Shown piece by piece: positions 1 to 5,290 of a stretch of DNA of 8,746 nucleotides. Location of the stretch: the NCBI GenBank assembly GCA_021203665.1, contig JAJQAT010000193.1:1-8746 (forward strand), read 5' to 3'. The translations under genes and the position numbers were made by a program. The number at the start of each line of letters is the position of its first letter. The stretch's first letter is position 1. The notes under the pieces are model-generated. The model was given only the letters and a program-made list of their open reading frames with translations. It made no database searches and was not told the DNA's origin. The stretch is from Bacillota bacterium (GTDB lineage: Bacteria; Bacillota; Clostridia; UBA1381).

Positions 1-6
1 ACAATA

Positions 7-12
7 TATAAT
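7..12 (+). promoter_or_regulatory. Possible -10 box for rny
   Basis: A perfect TATAAT lies at 7-12. Its -35 partner would fall at or before the window edge and cannot be checked. If used, transcription would start near position 19 and give rny a leader of about 215 nt. The surrounding DNA is very AT-rich, so a chance match is quite possible. Confidence 0.3.
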
Positions 13-60
13 GCTTAATATTCTTTAAGGATAAAGTTTTCTGTAAATAATATATTTATA

Positions 61-118
61 TGTAATCCCAATACTTAAAATGGAGCCGTCTTAAAACAGA
101 CTGCTCTGTATGATTACA
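61..118 (+). other. Hairpin structure in the rny leader
   Basis: TGTAATC (61-67) is the exact complement of GATTACA (112-118) and could close a stem. Inside it, GGAGC (82-86) pairs with GCTCT (103-107, one G-U) and GTCT (88-91) pairs with AGAC (98-101) around a 6-nt loop. A competing small hairpin, ACAGA/TCTGT (96-100 with 105-109), uses the same bases. Further downstream are CGCC-ATA-GGCG (122-132) and a CCGG-ATTTT-CCGG hairpin near 161-173. I do not recognise a riboswitch class. The structure may simply be part of a long untranslated leader. Confidence 0.35.
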
Positions 119-235
119 AGCCGCCATAGGCGTTTTACCTGCATACGCGCCGCGCGGTTCCGGATTTTCCGGTGTTTTATAGGAAGCAGTCATTTTAAGA
201 ATGTCCCCCATTGCAGGTCTTGGAGAAATACTTTT

Positions 236-1831
236 ATGGGGGTGTTACTAATTACAGCATTATTGATTGTTATAATAGCCATAGCGATTGTTTTATGTGC
301 GGCGGGCGTTGTTGTCGGCTTCAACATGGGCGTTGCCCACAGAAAGAAAATCGCCGAGGCCGAATTCGGCAGTGCCGAAGAAAAGGCTAAGTCTATAATT
401 TCCGACGCGGAAAAGAGCGCGAGCGCCAAAAAGCGCGAGCTTCTTCTCGAGGCAAAGGAGGAGAACCAAAAGCTGAGGAGTGCCTTGGACGCGGAGATTA
501 AGGAGCGCAGAAACGAGCTTAACCGCCAGGAGCGCAGACTTAATCAAAAAGAGGAAAATTTAGACAAAAAGACAGACAATTTAGACAAAAAGACAGACAA
601 TTTAGAGAGAAAAGAGCAATCCTACAATCAGAAGTTAAAGGCTCTTGATTCTAAAGAAAAAGAAATAGCAGAAATAAAAAAGGAACAAATGGCTCTTATA
701 GAGAAGATTTCGGGTCTTACAACGGAGGAGGCTAAAGCCATCCTGCTTAAGGACGTCGAAAATCAAACAAAGCATGAAGCAGCCATAATGGTTAAAGAAA
801 TTGAGCAAGAGGCAAAGGAGAACGCGGAAAAGAGAGCAAAGAACATCGTCGCTCTTTCAATCCAAAAGGTTGCCGCGGACCACGTTGCCGAAACCACTGT
901 TTCCGTCGTAAATCTTCCGAACGACGAAATGAAGGGCCGCATAATAGGCCGCGAGGGCAGGAACATAAGAACCCTTGAAACGCTCACGGGTGTTGACCTT
1001 ATCATAGACGACACTCCGGAGGCTGTTATCGTTTCAAGCTTCGATCCTATCCGCCGCGAAATTGCACGGCTCGCGCTCGAAAAGCTTATCGTGGACGGAC
1101 GTATTCATCCGGCGCGCATCGAGGAAACAGTCGAAAAATCTCGCAAAGAGGTTGAAGCCGTTATCAAGCAGGAGGGCGAAAGCGCCACATTTGAAACAGG
1201 TGTGCACGGACTCCATCCCGAGCTTATCAAGCTGCTTGGTAAACTTAAATTCAGAACAAGCTACGGTCAGAACGTCTTAAAGCACAGTGTTGAGGTTTCG
1301 CACCTTGCGGGCGTTATGGCAGGTGAACTGGGAGTCGATGTGGCGCAAGCCAAACGCGCGGGTCTTCTGCACGACATCGGCAAAGCGGTTGACCATGAAG
1401 TCGAGGGCTCTCACGTTACCATCGGCGCGGACATCGCGAAGAAGTACCGTGAAAACAAGGATGTTGTACACGCCATCATGGCGCACCACGGCGATGTGGA
1501 GGCAAAAACCATTGTCGCCTCGCTTGTACAGGCGGCAGACGCAATATCCGCGGCGCGTCCGGGAGCCAGACGCGAAAATCTTGAAACCTACATTAAGCGT
1601 TTGCAAAAGCTTGAGGAAATCGCCAACGAATTTGACGGCGTTGAAAAATCATTCGCCATACAGGCGGGACGCGAAATCAGAATTATGGTTAAGCCGGAAT
1701 CCGTTTCGGATGAAAGCATGATTCTCGTGGCTAAGAACATTGTTAAACGCATAGAAAGCGAACTTGAATATCCGGGTCAGATTAAGGTTAATCTGATACG
1801 CGAAACAAGAGCGATTGATTACGCTAAATAA
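236..1831 (+). CDS. rny: Ribonuclease Y
   Basis: RNase Y is a membrane-anchored endoribonuclease that starts mRNA decay in many Firmicutes. The ATG at 236 gives 531 aa, close to the usual ~520. It is preceded by GGAG (222-225) ten bases upstream, and it places the hydrophobic anchor (residues ~3-29) at the very N-terminus as in the family. The open frame does run back to 110, but the extra 42 residues are Arg/Cys-rich and unlike RNase Y. Order of domains: transmembrane helix; long charged coiled coil (~35-200); KH RNA-binding domain (~221-290) with GRIIGREGRNIR at 235-246; HD phosphohydrolase domain with H350, the metal-binding HD pair at 379-380, HHGD at 417-420 and D435; then the conserved C-terminal domain. 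All catalytic motifs appear intact. The coiled coil carries a 7-residue duplication (see repeat). ymdB follows on the same strand, the same order as in Bacillus subtilis. Confidence 0.97.
   Translation: MGVLLITALLIVIIAIAIVLCAAGVVVGFNMGVAHRKKIAEAEFGSAEEKAKSIISDAEKSASAKKRELLLEAKEENQKLRSALDAEIKERRNELNRQERRLNQKEENLDKKTDNLDKKTDNLERKEQSYNQKLKALDSKEKEIAEIKKEQMALIEKISGLTTEEAKAILLKDVENQTKHEAAIMVKEIEQEAKENAEKRAKNIVALSIQKVAADHVAETTVSVVNLPNDEMKGRIIGREGRNIRTLETLTGVDLIIDDTPEAVIVSSFDPIRREIARLALEKLIVDGRIHPARIEETVEKSRKEVEAVIKQEGESATFETGVHGLHPELIKLLGKLKFRTSYGQNVLKHSVEVSHLAGVMAGELGVDVAQAKRAGLLHDIGKAVDHEVEGSHVTIGADIAKKYRENKDVVHAIMAHHGDVEAKTIVASLVQAADAISAARPGARRENLETYIKRLQKLEEIANEFDGVEKSFAIQAGREIRIMVKPESVSDESMILVAKNIVKRIESELEYPGQIKVNLIRETRAIDYAK
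557..606 (+). repeat. 21-bp tandem repeat in the rny coiled coil
   Basis: A 21-bp unit is present in two perfect copies (557-577 and 578-598), plus the first eight bases of a third (599-606). It encodes the heptad NLDKKTD twice, at residues 108-121, followed by NLERKEQ. The unit is exactly one coiled-coil heptad, so a gain or loss would keep both the frame and the heptad register. The perfect identity at DNA level points to a recent duplication. Confidence 0.9.
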
Positions 1832-1854
1832 GCTTTCAAAAACATGAAAAATTG

Positions 1855-1964
1855 GGAGCTGTTACAGAGCGTAAACGGGTTCCGCCTTGATACTTTGCGA
1901 TAAAGGCACTGTACGAGAGGTTCGCCGTTTAGCTTCTACCCGTTCTGTAATGCTCCTTTTTTTT
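1855..1964 (+). terminator. Long-stem terminator or candidate structured RNA between rny and ymdB
   Basis: A discontinuous stem closes this element: GGAGC (1855-1859) with GCTCC (1952-1956), TTACAGA (1862-1868) with TCTGTAA (1944-1950), and ACGGGT (1875-1880) with ACCCGT (1938-1943). Eight T's follow immediately (1957-1964), as in an intrinsic terminator. The enclosed ~57 nt are far more than a normal terminator loop and fold further: GCCTT (1884-1888) can pair with AAGGC (1903-1907). A rival inner stem, TAAACGG (1872-1878) with CCGTTTA (1925-1931) extended by GC/GC, would replace the ACGGGT pairing. I recognise no known riboswitch or sRNA family. It could be a simple terminator for rny, an attenuator for ymdB, or a processed small RNA. 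Confidence 0.6.
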
Positions 1965-1991
1965 ATTAATAACGCAAGGCAACATAAGCCC

Positions 1992-2017
1992 GCGCATTTT
2001 GCGCCGCCAAAAGCGGC
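1992..2017 (+). other. Two small GC hairpins before the ymdB ribosome binding site
   Basis: GCGC-ATTTT-GCGC (1992-2004) overlaps GCCGC-CAAAA-GCGGC (2003-2017), so the two hairpins cannot form fully at the same time. They end six bases before the GGAG (2023-2026) that serves ymdB. No T-run follows either one, so they are not terminators. An effect on ribosome access is possible but unproven. Confidence 0.35.
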
Positions 2018-2032
2018 AGAACGGAGATTTAT

Positions 2033-2812
2033 ATGAAAATTTTGTGTATCGGCGACGTTGTAAGCCGCGTGGGACGCGATATGCTTTTTAAGTATGTCGA
2101 TGATTTGAAATATAAAAAAAATATAGATTTTGTAATCGCCAACGGCGAAAACGCCACTCACGGCAGAGGACTTGCGCGAAACGCGTATGACGAGCTTATG
2201 CGCGCCGGAATAGACGCCGTGACAATGGGCAACCACACCTGGGACTGCAAGGAGGTCGCCGCCATTATGAAAAACGAGGGCAATGTTTTGCGCCCCGCGA
2301 ATTACAGCAAGGGCTGTCCCGGCGAGGGCGGCGGAGTTTTCACCGCGAAAAGCGGCGAAAGGGTCGGAATTATAAACCTTATCGGAAGAACGTATCTCGA
2401 GCCCTCGGATTCGCCGTTTGACGCCGCCGAGCGCGAAATAGCGAAAATAAAAAAATCCACCGATATAATATTGGTAGATTTCCACGCGGAGGCGACAAGC
2501 GAAAAGCTCGCGATGGCGTATTTTCTCGACGGCAAGGTTTCCGCGGTATTCGGCACGCACACCCACGTGCAGACCGCCGACGAGGTGATTATGGAAAACG
2601 GCACCGGCGCGATAACCGATTTGGGAATGACCGGTCCGCAAATTTCGATACTCGGCAGAGAATGCACTCCTATCATAAACCGATTCCGCACCGGTATGCC
2701 TCAAAAATTCGAGGTCGCGGGCGGAAAGGGACAATTTTGCGGCTGTATTTTCGAGATTAATCCCGAAAACGGCAAATGCACGGATATTGAGCGGCTTTTT
2801 ATCCGCGAATAA
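2033..2812 (+). CDS. ymdB: YmdB-family metallophosphoesterase (TIGR00282)
   Basis: This is a 259-aa cytoplasmic metallophosphoesterase of the YmdB/TIGR00282 family. The B. subtilis member has 2',3'-cyclic nucleotide phosphodiesterase activity and affects biofilm and motility gene expression. The metal-site motifs are all present: GD at residues 7-8, GEN at 38-40 (E39), GNHTWD at 66-71 (N67), DFHAEATSEK from 149 (H151), GTHTHVQTADE at 174-184 (H176, H178), and TDLGMTGP further on. The start at 2033 is fixed by GGAG (2023-2026) six bases upstream and by D8 in the position expected for the family. Length is normal. It lies 201 bp after rny with a terminator-like fold in between, so it is either attenuated or driven by a promoter I do not see. 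Its last 14 bp overlap the 3' end of the convergent permease gene. Confidence 0.95.
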   Translation: MKILCIGDVVSRVGRDMLFKYVDDLKYKKNIDFVIANGENATHGRGLARNAYDELMRAGIDAVTMGNHTWDCKEVAAIMKNEGNVLRPANYSKGCPGEGGGVFTAKSGERVGIINLIGRTYLEPSDSPFDAAEREIAKIKKSTDIILVDFHAEATSEKLAMAYFLDGKVSAVFGTHTHVQTADEVIMENGTGAITDLGMTGPQISILGRECTPIINRFRTGMPQKFEVAGGKGQFCGCIFEINPENGKCTDIERLFIRE

Positions 2813-3530
2813 TCGAATATATTTGCATAATTATTATAAACAAAACCGTCGCGTTGAACAAAATCGAAACATATTTATTGTTGAATTTTCTGTTTAAAAG
2901 TCCGCCGATAAATCCGCCTATCACAGCCATAGGTATCATATATACCGCGAGTGAAAAATCCCAGTATCCGCTTACGGCGTACTGAATAAGCGAGCTTGCG
3001 GTGGTGAGCAGAGTTATAAATATGCTTTGAACAGCCGCCTCCTTCGGCGGCAAATCAAAGAGCAAAAGCAGCGCCGTCATCTGGAACGGTCCGCCGCCGA
3101 TGCCGAAAAATCCCGATAATCCTCCCGTTACCGTTCCCGTAAGGAATTGCAGCAGAGGATTTTTTAATTTTATTCTCGGCAGACGGCTCCTTGCCGCCAT
3201 ACAGACAAGCACGAATACCATCGCGAATACGTACCCTATCTTTATAAATTCGCCGCTTACAAACCGTATGCACGCGCCGCCGGCAAACGCTCCGCATATG
3301 CTTCCCGCCGCAAGCACAACGGTTTCCCTAAGCTGTATTTTCGCGCCCTTTTTCACGGTCGTTATCAGGCTCACAATTCCCATACAAAACACGCACGCCG
3401 CGGACGAAAACGACGCGAGTCCTTTCGCCACGTCAAAAAATCCGAGCATCGGACGTATTATCAGTCCGCCGCCCACGCCCACTATCGCTCCCACAACCGT
3501 TGACAAAAGCGCAATTATTCCGAATTTCAT
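2799..3530 (-). CDS. TauE/SafE-family membrane permease
   Basis: The product is a 243-aa polytopic inner-membrane protein of the TauE/SafE family (formerly DUF81), whose members are linked to export of sulfite or organosulfur anions. The substrate here is unknown. About eight hydrophobic segments are visible (roughly 4-27, 40-58, 69-91, 96-113, 127-145, 150-185 containing about two, 190-212, 218-240). The family's repeated glycine motif occurs once per half, as GVGGG at 18-22 and GIGGGPF at 143-149, fitting an internally duplicated fold. I chose the ATG at 3530. It has a GGAGG nine bases upstream (3540-3544), and a good promoter with its -10 box at 3555-3560 would start transcription near 3548. 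That is downstream of the in-frame ATG at 3566, which therefore cannot serve that transcript. The 3' end overlaps ymdB with no terminator between them. Confidence 0.9.
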   Translation of the reverse strand: MKFGIIALLSTVVGAIVGVGGGLIIRPMLGFFDVAKGLASFSSAACVFCMGIVSLITTVKKGAKIQLRETVVLAAGSICGAFAGGACIRFVSGEFIKIGYVFAMVFVLVCMAARSRLPRIKLKNPLLQFLTGTVTGGLSGFFGIGGGPFQMTALLLLFDLPPKEAAVQSIFITLLTTASSLIQYAVSGYWDFSLAVYMIPMAVIGGFIGGLLNRKFNNKYVSILFNATVLFIIIMQIYSIIRG

Positions 3531-3554
3531 ATTCCTCACCCTCCGTATAAATAA

Positions 3555-3583
3555 ATTATATACCAAAAACGCTCCGCCGTCAA
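3555..3583 (-). promoter_or_regulatory. Sigma-A-like promoter of the permease gene
   Basis: Read on the minus strand, TTGACG (3583-3578) and a perfect TATAAT (3560-3555) are separated by exactly 17 bp. Transcription would begin near 3548, leaving a leader of only about 18 nt that contains the GGAGG. Confidence 0.8.
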
Positions 3584-3592
3584 ATTGATTTA

Positions 3593-3621
3593 TTGACTTT
3601 GATATTTCTATGTGGTATGAT
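3593..3621 (+). promoter_or_regulatory. Sigma-A-like promoter of the L,D-transpeptidase gene
   Basis: TTGACT (3593-3598) and TATGAT (3616-3621) have a 17-bp spacer. The predicted start is near 3628, just before the purine-rich ribosome binding site at 3635-3643. Its -35 box lies only 9 bp from the -35 box of the divergent permease promoter. Confidence 0.8.
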
Positions 3622-3650
3622 TATTCTATAAAAAGGATGGGGGAATTTCA

Positions 3651-5036
3651 ATGAAAAAAATATTGGCATTTTTAATCACTGTATCAACACTTTGCGCCGC
3701 GCTCTCTATTGCGGCAAGCGCCGCTCCGACTCCCGAGCCGACGGCGCAATCGGACGTTACGGCGCAAGCCGAAGAAACAACACAGCCGGAGGAAACGGAA
3801 TCGCCCGAGGAAACGGCGCAGCCGTCCGAATCGCCCGAACCGACCTTGGCGGCGACAGCACAGCCGACCGAATCGCCGGCGCCCGCCGTGCCGGAGCGGG
3901 AGCTGTCAACCGAGTTTAATCTGACAATAGATGTAACATCTCATAAGTACATAATAGCCAACAACGCCTTTGTGGAGCTGTACAGCGAGGACGGCGAGCT
4001 TCTCGGCTCACAGCACAGATATGTCGGCTATGACACTCCGTCGGTAACCATGACATTCGAGGTTCCAGAGTACAGAATGGGAACAAGCTTCAAGGTCAAG
4101 CTTGTATCGGGACTTCGTTCTCTGAAATATTACGACAGCTATGTCGAGCCGGGCGGAACGCTTGACGTTCAGACCTACGGCTACCTCGACGAAAACGGCG
4201 TTTACGCGCAGGCCAACGGCTGCATAATGACGGGAAATCCCCAGTATGACAAGGAGCTGCGCATATATGCCGGAGGAGAATGGCACACCGACCTTTCTCC
4301 GCGCGCAAGACTGATTGACGGCGTTTCAATGATGCCCGTGCGCGCCATAGGCGAGGCAATGGGACTTAAGGTCACATACGACCCGAATTACGACAGCGTG
4401 GTATGCTCTGTCGGCTCCGACCAGGTTATATTCAACGCCAACTCCGCCTACACGACCGTATTCGAAACCGACACATATTCGCCGCACGCCGCGGTGTATA
4501 TCGACGGATCTCTGTTTGTTCCGATAAGAACTCTCGCCGAGGCATTCGGCTCCACGCTTGAGGTGGCGGATTACGGCGAATATATGGACATTCTCATAGG
4601 CGATTCGCCTATGGTGACGGCATTCCGCAACCAAACGCCCGTGAACAGAAACGGTATATCAAGCAGCACAAGCTATCTCGTATGGGTTTCAAAGAGCGAA
4701 TACAAGGTAAGAGTTTACATGGGTTCGCAATATCAATGGGAGCTTCTCAAGGAATTTCCCTGCGCGCTCGGCGCGTGGAACACTCCGACAATAACCGGAC
4801 AATTTGAATATATTGAAAGAACTCAATGGAATTACAGCGGATATTACGTGGGACCCGTGCTTCGTTTCTACAACGGCTACGCGCTTCACTCGACCCTGCT
4901 TTACTACAACGGCACCGAGTACGACGGACGCGTGGGAGTCAATATATCGCACGGCTGCGTCAGACTGCACCCGCAGGATATAAACTGGATTGCAAACACA
5001 ATCCCGCTCCGCACAAAGATTTACATAACGGAATAA
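3651..5036 (+). CDS. Secreted L,D-transpeptidase (YkuD domain) with copper-amine-oxidase-N-like domain
   Basis: The product is a 461-aa exported protein predicted to form or modify peptidoglycan cross-links outside the membrane. Residues 1-24 are a classic signal peptide (MKK, hydrophobic core, AASA-A cleavage site). Residues ~25-85 are a Pro/Thr/Glu/Ser-rich flexible spacer. Residues ~88-200 appear beta-rich and I do not recognise them. Residues ~218-317 match the copper amine oxidase N-terminal domain type, with two VSMMPVRAIGEAMG / SLFVPIRTLAEAFG half-motifs; such domains in clostridial surface proteins are usually non-enzymatic. Residues ~340-461 are the YkuD catalytic domain with H413 and the SHGCVRL signature at 433-439 (catalytic C436). 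The start is set by a GGATGGGGG ribosome binding site (3635-3643). The gene appears complete and monocistronic, with its own promoter and terminator. Confidence 0.92.
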   Translation: MKKILAFLITVSTLCAALSIAASAAPTPEPTAQSDVTAQAEETTQPEETESPEETAQPSESPEPTLAATAQPTESPAPAVPERELSTEFNLTIDVTSHKYIIANNAFVELYSEDGELLGSQHRYVGYDTPSVTMTFEVPEYRMGTSFKVKLVSGLRSLKYYDSYVEPGGTLDVQTYGYLDENGVYAQANGCIMTGNPQYDKELRIYAGGEWHTDLSPRARLIDGVSMMPVRAIGEAMGLKVTYDPNYDSVVCSVGSDQVIFNANSAYTTVFETDTYSPHAAVYIDGSLFVPIRTLAEAFGSTLEVADYGEYMDILIGDSPMVTAFRNQTPVNRNGISSSTSYLVWVSKSEYKVRVYMGSQYQWELLKEFPCALGAWNTPTITGQFEYIERTQWNYSGYYVGPVLRFYNGYALHSTLLYYNGTEYDGRVGVNISHGCVRLHPQDINWIANTIPLRTKIYITE

Positions 5037-5052
5037 TTTTTCAGATTAAAAC

Positions 5053-5085
5053 AAGGGCTTGCTTTTGGTAAGTCCTTATTTTATT
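5053..5085 (+). terminator. Terminator after the L,D-transpeptidase gene
   Basis: AAGGGCTT (5053-5060) pairs with AAGTCCTT (5070-5077) through one G-U, around a 9-nt loop. A T-rich tract, ATTTTATT, follows. It starts 17 bases after the stop codon. Confidence 0.8.
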
Positions 5086-5157
5086 GTGATTATACCATTC
5101 AAAACGCCCGTATAAAAAGCCGAATTTGTACATTATTCTGTTTTTTCGGCGAAAATA

Positions 5158-5186
5158 TTGTAATAATCCGAAAACGGGTATATAAT
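5158..5186 (+). promoter_or_regulatory. Sigma-A-like promoter of typA
   Basis: TTGTAA (5158-5163) and a perfect TATAAT (5181-5186) are separated by 17 bp. The predicted start near 5193 gives typA an untranslated leader of roughly 98 nt. Confidence 0.75.
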
Positions 5187-5203
5187 ATGTGGGTTGAATA
5201 CCG

Positions 5204-5260
5204 CTAATCCGCGCGAAAGCGGGTTAGTCCTGCGCGCTCACGGCAGGATTGGGGTTAGTC
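5204..5260 (+). other. Structured typA leader with repeated GGGTTAGTC
   Basis: CTAATCCGC (5204-5212) pairs with GCGGGTTAG (5219-5227) as a 9-bp stem with one G-U and a GCGAAA loop. TCCTGC (5228-5233) pairs with GCAGGA (5243-5248) around a 9-nt loop. GGGTTAGTC occurs twice, at 5221-5229 and 5252-5260, so the 5' CTAATCC could pair with either copy. No T-run follows, which argues against a terminator. No known riboswitch consensus was recognised. Confidence 0.45.
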
Positions 5261-5290
5261 GGTTGTGGGCAGAAAGGGCATAAAATTATT

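Noticed and set aside
110..235. N-terminal extension of RNase Y from the ATG at 110
   Set aside because: The added residues are Arg/Cys-rich, would put the membrane anchor internally, and coincide with leader hairpins. The ATG at 236 has GGAG and fits the family length.
1862..2734. Long open frame on the minus strand over ymdB (290 residues)
   Set aside because: It is antisense to a clearly conserved metallophosphoesterase, has no ribosome binding site, and its translation has no recognisable domain. It arises from the GC-rich codon pattern of ymdB.
3100..3588. Plus-strand open frame of 162 residues opposite the permease
   Set aside because: It lies antisense to an intact membrane protein with a good promoter and start. 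Its Pro/Thr/Asn-rich translation is what the complement of hydrophobic codons gives.
3723..3905. Pro/Thr/Glu-rich stretch as a DNA repeat array
   Set aside because: Short pieces such as CCGAATCGCC recur, but there is no constant unit or spacing. It is ordinary low-complexity linker coding sequence.
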